Shown here: piece by piece, positions 1 through 7,157 of the stretch
Position numbering within the stretch: the stretch's first letter is position 1
How the letters are laid out: every line of letters starts with the position of its first letter
Source: Chloroflexota bacterium
Lineage (GTDB): Bacteria > Chloroflexota > Dormibacteria > Dormibacterales > Dormibacteraceae
Assembly: GCA_005880175.1 (NCBI GenBank)
Contig: VBJR01000176.1
Span: 1 to 19,263 of the forward strand
Direction of reading: 5' to 3'
DNA length: 19,263 nt
Notes under the pieces: model-generated
Seen by the model: only the letters and a program-made list of their open reading frames with translations
What the model was told of the DNA's origin: nothing
Databases searched by the model: none
Program-made: the position numbers and the translations under genes

Positions 1-56
1 GTCTCCAGGCCGCGCTTCAACTCCCCGAGGCGAGCCAGCGTCGTCACGTGAGGCAT
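1..56 (-). CDS. N-terminus of an unknown protein (partial)
   Basis: Only the first 18 codons are inside the window. The reading is MPHVTTLARLGELKRGLE and it runs off the left edge. The start is chosen because an ATG at 56-54 is preceded, at a spacing of 10 nt, by a clean Shine-Dalgarno AAGGAG (minus strand, 72-67). The gene is divergent from the XRE regulator at 258 and shares a 201-bp intergenic region holding a hairpin and a 20-bp dyad, so it may be a target of that regulator. The family cannot be recognised from this stub. It probably belongs to the left mobile element. Confidence 0.5.
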   Translation of the reverse strand, partial: MPHVTTLARLGELKRGLE

Positions 57-80
57 GATGTTCCCGCTCCTTGTGGAGTA

Positions 81-118
81 GCCCGGCGGTAGGTCCAGCA
101 AGATCGCTGCCGCCGGGC
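81..118. repeat. 9-bp perfect inverted repeat in the divergent intergenic region
   Basis: GCCCGGCGG at 81-89 is the exact reverse complement of CCGCCGGGC at 110-118, with a 20-nt loop. On the minus strand it lies just upstream of the Shine-Dalgarno of the gene starting at 56, so it could form a leader hairpin there. It is G+C only and has no T-tract, which argues against a simple terminator. Function is unknown. Confidence 0.5.
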
Positions 119-198
119 GCCTGAACGCATGGAAGGATGTCGCCGAGCTGCCGTTCGTCTCTGCCCACCAACATCCTCTCGCGGCCATCGTACACATC

Positions 199-218
199 CA
201 GTTGGCGATTGCCAACTG
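199..218. promoter_or_regulatory. Perfect 20-bp dyad, probable operator of the XRE regulator
   Basis: CAGTTGGC at 199-206 and GCCAACTG at 211-218 are perfect inverted repeats around GATT. The site ends 39 bp before the proposed GTG start of the XRE-family protein and sits in the divergent promoter region. Self-repression from such a dyad is typical of XRE regulators on mobile elements. A weak -10-like TATCTA lies at 229-234. I see no convincing -35 box. The dyad is seen directly; the operator role is inferred. Confidence 0.55.
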
Positions 219-257
219 CGAGACCGACTATCTAACGCGCCGTGTAGTGTCAGCGAC

Positions 258-530
258 GTGCAGGACATTCGCTGGGCGTTCGGGCTCGCCGTTCGCATCT
301 CCCGAGAACGGCTGGGCTGGAGTCAGGCCGACCTTGCGCGCGAGTCGGGAATCGATCGCGCCTACGTCTCGCGGATCGAGACCGGCAGCGCGGACCCCGG
401 GCTGCGGGTCCAGCGACGGCTCGCCGAAGCCCTCGACATGGGCCTCACCGAACTGGTTGGGCAGGCCGAGGAGGAGCTTGGCCGCGCCCTTCGGCGCCGT
501 CCAAGGGAGACCGCCGAGCCACCTTCGTAG
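258..530 (+). CDS. XRE-family helix-turn-helix transcriptional regulator
   Basis: A 90-aa protein with one Cro/C1-type HTH over about residues 6-65. It shows the usual order: AVRISRERLGWSQADLARES (first helices), then GIDRAYVSRIETGSADP (recognition helix and following turn), then a hydrophobic helix containing LAEALDMGLTEL. The tail is short and charged. I use the GTG at 258 because the family normally starts a few residues before the first helix. A longer version from ATG 129 would add 43 residues of unlikely composition and would cover the dyad at 199-218. There is no strong Shine-Dalgarno, so the message may be leaderless. It probably represses itself and the divergent gene at 56, acting as the maintenance switch of the left element. 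Confidence 0.75.
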   Translation: MQDIRWAFGLAVRISRERLGWSQADLARESGIDRAYVSRIETGSADPGLRVQRRLAEALDMGLTELVGQAEEELGRALRRRPRETAEPPS

Positions 531-534
531 CGCC

Positions 535-553
535 GTTCGCGACGGCCGCGAAC
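535..553. terminator. Hairpin between convergent genes, candidate bidirectional terminator
   Basis: GTTCGCG at 535-541 pairs perfectly with CGCGAAC at 547-553 around a 5-nt loop. It lies in the 48-bp gap between the stop of the XRE gene (530) and the stop of the convergent small gene (579). There is no U-tract on either strand, as is common in high-GC genomes, so the call rests on position and stem only. Confidence 0.45.
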
Positions 554-578
554 GACGCTCGCGCCGCGCGAACCGTTG

Positions 579-830
579 TCAGGCGTTCTCCTCGACCGGG
601 CTGTAGCTGTCGGCGAAGCGCTCCTTCTCGACCAGGACCAGATCGCCTGCCTGGAGCACCACCCGGTATTCGCCGTCCTGGACGTACGGCGCGGCCCGCA
701 CGGTCCACTCGCTGCCCTGGCGGTCCAGGAGGCGCCGACCGCGCTGCAGCTCGTGGAACTGCTCGCGGCTGAGCGACTGATGGCGGCGCTGCTCGGCCAC
801 GACTGTCAACCGTAGCCGACATCGGCTCAC
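579..830 (-). CDS. Small unknown protein coupled to the relaxase
   Basis: An 83-aa protein starting at GTG 830. The start overlaps the relaxase stop as GTGA (830-827), so it is translationally coupled to the relaxase and is the last gene of the transfer operon. The N-terminal half is basic and probably helical (residues 1-40). The C-terminal half looks like a small beta domain, with the stretches WTVRAAPYVQDGEYRVVL and GDLVLVEKERF. It has no signal peptide or membrane segment. I do not recognise the family. Its coupling suggests an accessory role in DNA processing or mobilisation, but that is inference from position only. Confidence 0.65.
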   Translation of the reverse strand: MSRCRLRLTVVAEQRRHQSLSREQFHELQRGRRLLDRQGSEWTVRAAPYVQDGEYRVVLQAGDLVLVEKERFADSYSPVEENA

Positions 831-3800
831 CGCGACGTTCGCGATCCTCTCCCGCTCGCGGCGGCCCTCTCCGCCGCCGTGCGGTCGGGCCCGTTCGCGG
901 CGGTTTGCGAATCATGCGCCCACGTTCGCCGCCGACCGCGAAGACCTTCCCGCACTGCGTCGCCCTCGCGCCGCCGCAGCGTCTCCCGCTCGCGCGTTTC
1001 ACCGGCCGAGAGGCGCCGGCGTCCGCTCGCACCGTCCAGTACCTCAAGACGCACCGTCGCCGCGTCCGGACGGCCGCGACGGGGCGGCGAAGCGAGAGCC
1101 TCCTTCGCTCGCTCCACGAGAACGCTCGCTCCCGCTTCTCCCAGACCCTTCTCGCGGAGCCACTTCTTCGCCAGCGCGCCAAGCGGCGCACCCGTCGCCT
1201 GGTCGATGAGCAGGGACGCCTCGACCCATGTGCACTCGCCGTCCGGCACTACGCCACGCCGCGCCAGGACCGCCACCTGCTTCTCGGTCATCGGCGCCTC
1301 CCACCAGCGCCAGGCCGCGTCGTCGGCCACTGGCGCCTCGACGGCCGGCACGGCGTCAGGTCCAGGCTGCGCCAGCAGGTCGATCGCCATGACCTGGGCG
1401 CGCGAGCGGCCCGCAGCGGCGACCAGGCCCTCGAATCCGGCTTCCTCGACAGCGGCGGCGTGATGATCCTCGTCCGGCGGCGGCTCGCCCATGTAGTAGA
1501 GGTGGTTGGCCACCGTGCCCCGGCTCAAGGCGACGTGCACGGCCTCCAGGTGGATCGTCTCGTCGCCGGCCAGGGTGAAGCTCTCGCCGCGATAGGTCGC
1601 CCCCTGCGCCTTGTGAATGGTCCGGCAGTAGGCGAGGGCGAGCCGGCGGCGCCCCTTCGCGTTCCAGAACCAGGCGGGCAGCGTCACCGTTCGCGCCTCC
1701 AGCTCGACCGTGCGCAAGACGATCTCGCCGCGCTCGGGGTCGGTAGCCGTGACGGTGGCCATCGTGCCGTTGATCACGCCCAGGGCGGGAGCGTTGCGCA
1801 GCACCATGACCAGGTCGCCGACGCCCACCGTCTCGCCGCGCACGTCCAGACCGTCACGCTCCACCAGACCGGCGTCGACCAATCGCCCTCTGGCTCGCTC
1901 GTTCAGCTCCACCACGTCGCGCCAGCTCGACGCCTGCATGACCGCCTCGCTGCTGGCGCGAGCGGCCCACCAGTCGTCCAGCATGGCCTGGATCAGCTCC
2001 TCGCGCTCTCCCATGTGCAGCCGCCCGTGCGCGGCGTACGCGGTCATCGCCGGCCGCACACGGCCATCGCGGAGGTCGCGCAGCGCGTCGCGCTCCCACG
2101 GCTCGACCTGACGCCGGTTCTCGAGCAAGCGATGCGCGCCGAGCCTGGCGACCAGTCCCCGGAAGCCGCCGCCGGCATCGACCGACGAGAGCTGCTTGGT
2201 GTCGCCGACCAGCACCAACTTGGCACCGGCGGTCCTCGCTCGATCGAGCAGCCGCGCCAGCTTGCGGCTGCCGGCCATGCTCGCTTCGTCCAGCACCACC
2301 ACCGAGCCCGGCGCGAGCGGCGCGCGTTCCAGCACGAGCAGCAGCTTGTCGACCGTGTAGCAGGGATCGATCCGGGCACCCAGGCGCAGCTCGTCGCGGG
2401 CGCGGGCGCTGGGGGCGCAGCCGACGACCTCGATGCCGGCCCGGCGGCAGGCAGCCACGTACAGACCGAGGGCAGTCGTCTTGCCCGAACCCGGACCAGC
2501 CTCCACGCACTCGACGCCGGCGCCGGAACTGGCCAGGCGAGCGGCCATCTCGACCTGGTCCACACCCAGCGTCGGCAGTCGGACCAGGCCCTCGCGCAGC
2601 GTCTCGTCCAGGATGACGGGCGGCACGACGGCGGTTCGCTCGGCGCGCCGCTCGATCGCATCGGCCACCAGGCGGGCCTCGACGGCCAGCATGTCCTGCG
2701 TGGACCACCGCCGCTCCCCGGTCGGCACCGGCGCCACGATGCCGTCTGTCCTGCGGATCACGTCCTGGTCTCGCAGCGCGCCGACGACGGGCACCACCTC
2801 GGCCGAGGCGAGCAGCCCCCTCGCCCGGTCGAGCACCTCGCACACCGGGATACCCTGGCGAGCGTCCGCCGAGAGCTCCTGGACCGCGTCACGGTGGCCG
2901 AAGGTGGAGGCGTGCTCGGTGAGCGCTGCCGACACTCGTACGACGAGGTTCTCGTCGGGCTCGACCAGCGACGGTCCCTCCGTAGCGTGGAGCACGTCCG
3001 CCAGGCGTGCGGCGTCGTAGCCGGCGCCTGTCGCCTGCCGGTGCCAGTCGGCCCGGAGGTCGCCGGCCGCGATGTGCTGGAGCTTGGCCGCCCGCGTCTC
3101 GCGAGCCGCGATGTCGAGGGCTTCCTGCGAGTCCGCGTCGACCAGCGGCATGCCCATGCGGACACGCTCCTCGTTGATGCGCTCGGTGACCTCGTCCAGC
3201 CGGCCACGGATCTCCTTCGAACGCTTCGAGAACAGGTCGATCAACCCCTCCGGCACCCCGGCGATGTCGGCGATCCCGTTCACGACCTCGGTCCACTCGA
3301 CGCCGAGATCACGGCTCAGCCGGTACCGCAGATGGGTCTCGTACAGGTAGCCGGCGGCCTTGGCATGCACGTACAGGAGGCGTGCGTCGAGGGCACCCCA
3401 CCGTCCGTCGTCGCCGCGGCACATGTTCGCGATCAGGACGTGGGAGTGGAGGTGGGGATCGTTGGCGCGCGAGGTCCGCTGCCGGAAGACGGCCGCGACG
3501 AACCCGCTGCTGTCAACCTGGACGACGCCGTCGCGACCGCGGCGTCCCTTCGCGGCGGCGGCCTCCAGGTAGCCGAGCGCGGCGCCCACCGCCTCATCGT
3601 GGGCTTGCTCGATCACCTGGTCGAGCGGGCGCCCGCCGACCTCGATGCGGTCGCCGAACGCCCACAGCAGGCTGACGCTCTTGGGCGCCTTGAAGCAGGC
3701 GTCGAAACCCGGCAGCCGCTTCCCCGTCTTGGGCGGCGCGACCAGCCGCCGCCCAACCCAGCCGGCCTCTCGCCGCTCCGCGCCCGGCTCGTAGCCGGCG

Positions 3801-3979
3801 AGGACGGCGAGCAGGGCCTGGTCCTGAACCTGCCCCTGCAGGCCCAGGACCTCGACCCCGCCGCCGGTCCAGGCTCCGGCGACCTCGCCCCGCTCGGAGT
3901 AGTACTGGCTGGCGTCAGCCCCGACCGAGCGGAGGTAGTAGTCCTCCCGTCCACGGCCGAGCTTGGCTAGGCTGAGCAC
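827..3979 (-). CDS. MobF-family (TrwC/TraI-type) conjugative relaxase-helicase
   Basis: A 1050-aa protein that nicks and unwinds plasmid or ICE DNA for transfer. The N-terminal relaxase domain has paired tyrosines near the start (Y14/Y15 and Y26/Y27), the family stretch GFDACFKAPKSVSLLWAFG (91-109) and the three-histidine metal motif HLHSH (H176, H178, H180). The second half is a RecD-like superfamily 1 helicase: Walker A AGPGSGKT (494-501), Walker B VVLDEAS (561-567), GDTKQL (592-597), NRRQ (621-624), TIHKAQGATYRGE (787-799) and VALSRG (816-821). The last ~85 residues are very basic and low in complexity. All core motifs are present, so it looks functional. The start is GTG 3979, which gives the expected LSLAKL beginning, but it has no good ribosome site (see the 27-aa ORF upstream). 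It is in an operon with the integrase and the DUF2637-like gene. Confidence 0.95.
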   Translation of the reverse strand: MLSLAKLGRGREDYYLRSVGADASQYYSERGEVAGAWTGGGVEVLGLQGQVQDQALLAVLAGYEPGAERREAGWVGRRLVAPPKTGKRLPGFDACFKAPKSVSLLWAFGDRIEVGGRPLDQVIEQAHDEAVGAALGYLEAAAAKGRRGRDGVVQVDSSGFVAAVFRQRTSRANDPHLHSHVLIANMCRGDDGRWGALDARLLYVHAKAAGYLYETHLRYRLSRDLGVEWTEVVNGIADIAGVPEGLIDLFSKRSKEIRGRLDEVTERINEERVRMGMPLVDADSQEALDIAARETRAAKLQHIAAGDLRADWHRQATGAGYDAARLADVLHATEGPSLVEPDENLVVRVSAALTEHASTFGHRDAVQELSADARQGIPVCEVLDRARGLLASAEVVPVVGALRDQDVIRRTDGIVAPVPTGERRWSTQDMLAVEARLVADAIERRAERTAVVPPVILDETLREGLVRLPTLGVDQVEMAARLASSGAGVECVEAGPGSGKTTALGLYVAACRRAGIEVVGCAPSARARDELRLGARIDPCYTVDKLLLVLERAPLAPGSVVVLDEASMAGSRKLARLLDRARTAGAKLVLVGDTKQLSSVDAGGGFRGLVARLGAHRLLENRRQVEPWERDALRDLRDGRVRPAMTAYAAHGRLHMGEREELIQAMLDDWWAARASSEAVMQASSWRDVVELNERARGRLVDAGLVERDGLDVRGETVGVGDLVMVLRNAPALGVINGTMATVTATDPERGEIVLRTVELEARTVTLPAWFWNAKGRRRLALAYCRTIHKAQGATYRGESFTLAGDETIHLEAVHVALSRGTVANHLYYMGEPPPDEDHHAAAVEEAGFEGLVAAAGRSRAQVMAIDLLAQPGPDAVPAVEAPVADDAAWRWWEAPMTEKQVAVLARRGVVPDGECTWVEASLLIDQATGAPLGALAKKWLREKGLGEAGASVLVERAKEALASPPRRGRPDAATVRLEVLDGASGRRRLSAGETRERETLRRREGDAVREGLRGRRRTWAHDSQTAANGPDRTAAERAAASGRGSRTSR

Positions 3980-3987
3980 CGCAGAAG

Positions 3988-4045
3988 GGCACCGTGCCCG
4001 ATCTCAGACCAGCGACCGTCCGGGCGCCGGCGCGCCGGGCACGGT
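3988..4045. other. Inverted-repeat cluster upstream of the relaxase, oriT candidate
   Basis: Three overlapping symmetric elements lie in 58 bp. GGGCACCGTGCCC (3988-4000) is palindromic around one base. ACCGTGCCCG (3991-4000) is the exact reverse complement of CGGGCACGGT (4036-4045). CCGGCGCGCCGG (4027-4038) is a perfect 12-bp palindrome. MobF relaxases act at oriT sites with inverted repeats, often beside their own gene, so this is a reasonable oriT candidate. Alternatives are an mRNA structure masking the relaxase start, or chance in GC-rich DNA. No nic site can be assigned. Confidence 0.35.
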
Positions 4046-4087
4046 CGTGGCGCGTCGAGCATCCACGGGGCGCCGTCGCTGGGCCAT
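4004..4087 (-). CDS. 27-aa peptide ORF upstream of the relaxase
   Basis: ATG 4087 follows the DUF2637-like stop by 2 nt (TGA-CG-ATG) and has the best ribosome site of this part of the operon, GGGAGGAG at 4104-4097 with 9-nt spacing. The peptide is short, basic and Pro/Ala/Arg-rich (MAQRRRPVDARRATTVPGAP and seven more residues). It ends at a TGA (4006-4004) that is in the same frame as the relaxase, whose GTG lies eight codons further on. It may be a leader peptide that sets relaxase translation, or the remnant of a longer relaxase N-terminus cut off by a stop mutation. No function is recognisable. Confidence 0.4.
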   Translation of the reverse strand: MAQRRRPVDARRATTVPGAPAPGRSLV

Positions 4088-4089
4088 CG

Positions 4090-4794
4090 TCAGCTGCTCC
4101 TCCCGTTGGCGTGGACCGGCCGGGCCACCAGTGCCTCCGTCTGCCGCGACAGCTCCCTGCGAGCCGCGGTCAGCGCCCGTTTGGCGTTGGCGTCGCTCAG
4201 CCCGGTGTTGTCGCGCACGGCCTTCCACGTCGCGAGCGGGTTGGCACGGAGGATGTCGAGGACCACCGCCTCGACCGACGAAGACTGCTCCTCGTCCTCG
4301 CGACTGGCGAGCAGCAGCCCGACGTTGGCGATGACGTCCTCGGCCATCTTCACGATCAGGTGGAGCGTGGCCATCGCCGAGATGGGCGGGACGAAGCTGA
4401 CCAGCAGCTTCACGTTCCAGGGCAGCGTCAGGCGCCGGGACAGCTCGTCGAACCAGATCGCGTGCGCGCCCTGGGCCGCCATGCCGGCGGCCAGGCTGAC
4501 GAAGATCAGCGCGATGCACCAGACGCGCAGCCGGCCGGCCGGGCGCCGGCCGAGGAGGAAGACGAGCGCCACCGCGCCGACCCCCTCCAGTGCTGCGGGC
4601 AGCATCCAGGCGTCGGGCAGGCCGGAAGCGTCCCCGACCTGCGTCTCCACGCCGATCGTGATCTTGACGGCGCCGGACAGCGGCCCCAGCGCGAAGACCA
4701 TCGCGATCCCGGTCGCGATCAGCAGTCCGACGAGCGCTGCCCGAGTCGGTCGGGCGGCTGCCGTGGCATCGGCGGTCGTCGTCGCCGTGGCCAT
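4090..4794 (-). CDS. DUF2637-like membrane protein with C-terminal DNA-binding-type domain
   Basis: A 234-aa protein. Residues 1-18 are a Thr/Ala-rich head. Four hydrophobic segments follow at about 19-40, 64-82, 89-109 and 127-149. After the membrane part comes a soluble tail (150-234) containing a probable helix-turn-helix, NPLATWKAVRDNTGLSDANA with a following basic helix. A multi-TM front with an HTH-like tail is typical of DUF2637/Spd-type proteins of actinobacterial plasmids and integrative elements, which are linked to plasmid spread. The start at ATG 4794 is 2 nt after the integrase stop (TAG-CC-ATG). A GTG at 4806 would overlap the integrase and is possible. It probably tethers element DNA or the transfer machinery to the membrane; that is inference. 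Confidence 0.65.
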   Translation of the reverse strand: MATATTTADATAAARPTRAALVGLLIATGIAMVFALGPLSGAVKITIGVETQVGDASGLPDAWMLPAALEGVGAVALVFLLGRRPAGRLRVWCIALIFVSLAAGMAAQGAHAIWFDELSRRLTLPWNVKLLVSFVPPISAMATLHLIVKMAEDVIANVGLLLASREDEEQSSSVEAVVLDILRANPLATWKAVRDNTGLSDANAKRALTAARRELSRQTEALVARPVHANGRSS

Positions 4795-4796
4795 GG

Positions 4797-5723
4797 CTAC
4801 GCCCACTCCGTCGCCGGGTTGGCGGCGATGAAGTCCAGCCAGTCGCGGCGCGAGCCCAGGTCGCGCTCGGTCGCGAGCCGCACGTACCGCTGCAGCTCCT
4901 TGTACTCGGCGTGGCCCATCGCGGCCCGGAGGTGCTCGAAGTTCCAGCCCAGCTTGGTCACGATCGTCGCGAACGTGTGACGGAAGGCATGGGCGTGGAC
5001 ACGGAAGCCGACACGGCGCTGGAGTCGGTCCATGATCGCGTCCACGCCGTACCTCTGGTAGGGCCGCCCGTGCTGGTTGATCAGCAGTGCGCCGTGCTCG
5101 ACCTCCCGCCTGTGCCGGCCCTGGTATGCCTTGATCGCGGCGGCCAGCTTCGGCGTGATCGGCACTCGTCGCGACTTCTTGCCCTTGGCGCCGCCGTCCC
5201 AGCGGACCCGCAGCTCGACGCGTCCTCGCGCCATCGAGTCGGTCATGACGTCGGAGAGCCCATCCGGCCCGACGAGCGCCAGCCCGCACAGCTCGGAGGC
5301 ACGAACCCCGGAGCCGACCAGGATCCGCACCATCAGCTCCTCCTGGGGCACCCGTCGGTTGCAGGCGGTCAGGATCGCCCGGAGCTGACTCATGTGGTAG
5401 ACATCCGCCTCGGGCTTCGGCACCCTCGGCCGCTTGAGCTCCAGGATGCGACCGTCGAACTCGTAGCCCTCCGTCCTCGCCCAGCGGAAGAACGTCAGCA
5501 GGGCCTTGTGGGAGTCGAGGACCGTGAACCCGCACTCGTCGCCGGCCCAGGTCAGGAACGGCTCGACGTGCGTCACGTAGGTCTCCAGCGTCTTCTCGGA
5601 GACCAGATCGCCCTGCCGGCCCAGGCGGTAGTGCTCGTACGCGGTCCAGAGCTGCGTGCGCGGTGGCGCTGCGGGTGCCGCGCCTCCCGAAAGGACCGTG
5701 ACCTGCGGTGCCATGGAGCTCAT
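4797..5723 (-). CDS. Tyrosine recombinase (phage/ICE-type integrase)
   Basis: A 308-aa site-specific recombinase that would integrate and excise the left element. An N-terminal SAM-like core-binding domain spans about 25-100. The catalytic domain carries Arg141 (GSGVRASELCGL), a Lys near 180-183, the HAFRHTFA box (H245, R248), H271 (AMGHAEYKE) and nucleophile Tyr280 (LQRYVRLA). All expected catalytic residues are present and the length is normal. The start at ATG 5723 is secure: AGGAGGT (5737-5731) is spaced 7 nt from it. It lies 145 bp from the 3' end of tRNA-Pro, the likely attachment gene, and is the first gene of the operon leading to the relaxase. Confidence 0.95.
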   Translation of the reverse strand: MSSMAPQVTVLSGGAAPAAPPRTQLWTAYEHYRLGRQGDLVSEKTLETYVTHVEPFLTWAGDECGFTVLDSHKALLTFFRWARTEGYEFDGRILELKRPRVPKPEADVYHMSQLRAILTACNRRVPQEELMVRILVGSGVRASELCGLALVGPDGLSDVMTDSMARGRVELRVRWDGGAKGKKSRRVPITPKLAAAIKAYQGRHRREVEHGALLINQHGRPYQRYGVDAIMDRLQRRVGFRVHAHAFRHTFATIVTKLGWNFEHLRAAMGHAEYKELQRYVRLATERDLGSRRDWLDFIAANPATEWA

Positions 5724-5831
5724 CCTGGGTACCTCCTCGGCGCCAAGTCCTCGAGAAAGCCCCCTGTCACCGCCCTTCCGAGCGAGGTTCCAACGCCATC
5801 CCGACGTCGGTCCCCACCGGTTACTACGCCG

Positions 5832-5849
5832 CTCCCGCGAATACGGGAG
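5832..5849 (-). terminator. Hairpin just downstream of tRNA-Pro
   Basis: CTCCCG (5832-5837) and CGGGAG (5844-5849) form a 6-bp stem with a 6-nt loop. It lies about 20 nt past the 3' end of the minus-strand tRNA, on the element side. It could be a weak terminator that limits read-through into the integrase, or an arm site of the attachment region. There is no T-tract. Confidence 0.3.
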
Positions 5850-5868
5850 TGGGTGGACGGAAGGTGGT

Positions 5869-5900
5869 TGGTCGGGGAGGCGGGATTTGAACCCGCGACC
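5869..5900. other. Probable attachment-site core of the left element (3' end of tRNA-Pro)
   Basis: Tyrosine-recombinase elements commonly recombine in the T-arm/acceptor 3' part of a tRNA gene and leave a direct repeat of it at the far end. The integrase begins 145 bp away on the 3' side of this tRNA. The matching repeat is not found in the window, so it should lie left of position 1. The exact core boundaries are not determinable here. Confidence 0.4.
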
Positions 5901-5945
5901 CCCTGGCCCCCAGCCAGGTGCGCTGCCGGGCTACGCTACTCCCCG
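5869..5945 (-). tRNA. tRNA-Pro (anticodon GGG)
   Basis: Read on the minus strand, the gene folds as a complete cloverleaf. The acceptor stem is CGGGGAG/CTCCCCG with discriminator A, followed by U8 A9. The D-arm starts GCGT and closes with GCGC. The anticodon stem is CCTGG/CCAGG with loop CTGGGGG, giving anticodon GGG. The T-arm is GCGGG-TTCAAAT-CCCGC. The 3' CCA is encoded (5871-5869). It lies 52 bp after the MetE-like gene on the same strand and could be the last member of that transcript. Its 3' end faces the tyrosine integrase, making it the probable attB gene for the left element; the tRNA sequence is intact after integration. Confidence 0.95.
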
Positions 5946-5997
5946 AACCAGGGCACGATCTTAGCGAGTTCCGGCGCCGCGCGCTCGCCCCGCATGG

Positions 5998-7155
5998 TCA
6001 GGCGCCGCCAGCCCACAGCTCCTGGCTCGCGATCTTTGCCCCCTCGGCCAGGCTCGCCAGCTTCGCGTAGGCCACCTCCGGGTCCACCGCTGACGTGCCG
6101 GCGAACGTGCTGAAGCCGCAGTCCGTCCCCGCGATCACGTTCTCCCTGCCCACCGCCTTCGCATAGCGCTCGATCCGCTGGGCGACCACCCTGGGGTGTT
6201 CGATGTAGTTCGTGCACGAGTCGATGACGCCCGGGATCACGTACTTGCCGGGCGGCAGCGGCTGCTCCGCGAACACCGTCCACTCGTGCTCGTGCCTCGG
6301 GTTGGCCGCCTCCACCGAGATGCCGTTCGCCCGAACGCGGTAGATCGCGTCCAGGATGTCGCCCAGCGCCACGTCGTGGTGGTGGGGCCCCGCGTAGTTG
6401 CCCCAGCACACGTGGACCCGCACCCGCTCCGGATCGATGCCCTCCAGCCCGTGGTTCAGCGCCTCCACGTGCAGCTCCAGGTTCGCCCTGAACTCGGCCA
6501 GCGGCCGATCGCCGAACTCCACGTGGCGGCCCATCGCCAGGTCCGGGCAGTCCACCTGCAGCAGGTACCCCGCCTCCACGATCGCCAGGTACTCCACGCG
6601 CAGGGCCTCCGCCAGCGCGAACAGGTACTCCCGCCGGCTCCCGTAGTGCGTCGTCGGCATGATCTGGACCACGCACCCCGGCGACGCCGCGGGCATGAAC
6701 GCAGCAGCCGCTCCGGCGCCCGAGAGCGCCGCCCCGAACGCCGCCAGGTCGCCCGCCAGCTCATCACCGCCGACGTACGCGATCGCCGCGTCGTTGGCCA
6801 GCCGCCGCGTCCGCGTCGACGGCTGCGTGCCGAACAGCCGCTGCCGCAGCGAGGGGAAGTCGACCAGGTCGCGCGGCTGGAACAGCCTGGTGCTGTCCGC
6901 CCCGCCGAACCCCGTCATCCGGTCCATCACGTAGTTCGCGAACCCGGCCTTGCCCATCTCGCCGTCGCTCACCACGTCGATGCCGGCCGCCACCTGGCGC
7001 CGCACCGCGTCGCCGATGGCCGACGCCACCCGCGACCGGAGCTCGGCCTCGTCCACCGGCTGGCCCTCGGCCCGCTCGCTCAGCAGCCGCAGCAGCTCGG
7101 GCGGTCGCGGCAGGCTGCCCGTGTGCGTGGTCAGGATCCGCTCCGTGCTTCGCAT
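5998..7155 (-). CDS. Cobalamin-independent methionine synthase (MetE C-terminal domain)-like protein
   Basis: A 385-aa single-domain protein of the MetE C-terminal/UROD-like TIM-barrel family. It starts with the family opening ILTTHTGSLPRP (7-18) and includes GIDVVSDGEMGK (58-69). The probable zinc site is His248 and Cys250 (RVHVCWGNY), Glu282 (ISVEAANPR) and Cys346 (AGTDCGFST), matching the thiol-activating His-Cys-Glu-Cys set of MetE. The N-terminal MetE domain that binds folylpolyglutamate is absent. It is therefore a short homologue that may methylate a thiol from another donor or act like epoxyalkane:coenzyme M transferases; the substrate is unknown. ATG 7155 is 2 nt after the stop of the DUF202 gene, so it is the last protein gene of the operon. 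Confidence 0.85.
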   Translation of the reverse strand: MRSTERILTTHTGSLPRPPELLRLLSERAEGQPVDEAELRSRVASAIGDAVRRQVAAGIDVVSDGEMGKAGFANYVMDRMTGFGGADSTRLFQPRDLVDFPSLRQRLFGTQPSTRTRRLANDAAIAYVGGDELAGDLAAFGAALSGAGAAAAFMPAASPGCVVQIMPTTHYGSRREYLFALAEALRVEYLAIVEAGYLLQVDCPDLAMGRHVEFGDRPLAEFRANLELHVEALNHGLEGIDPERVRVHVCWGNYAGPHHHDVALGDILDAIYRVRANGISVEAANPRHEHEWTVFAEQPLPPGKYVIPGVIDSCTNYIEHPRVVAQRIERYAKAVGRENVIAGTDCGFSTFAGTSAVDPEVAYAKLASLAEGAKIASQELWAGGA

Positions 7156-7157
7156 CG

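Noticed and set aside
445..1191. 248-codon minus-strand frame over the relaxase 3' end and the small gene
   Set aside because: Arg/Pro-rich shadow; the coupled 579-830 frame and the relaxase frame explain the same DNA better.
905..3970. 1021-codon open frame on the plus strand opposite the relaxase
   Set aside because: It is antisense to a complete MobF relaxase with all motifs. Long stop-free antisense frames are expected in very GC-rich coding DNA, and its product has no recognisable domain.
5802..5816. CCGACGTCGGTCCCC, also present at about 14855-14869, as a possible shared site of the two elements
   Set aside because: A 15-bp match is not significant in a 19-kb GC-rich window, and the second copy lies inside recombinase coding sequence (KGDRRRK region).
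1..5868. Second copy of the tRNA-Pro 3' end as the other att site of the left element
   Set aside because: No copy of the T-arm/acceptor sequence was found left of the tRNA, so the far att site must be outside the window.
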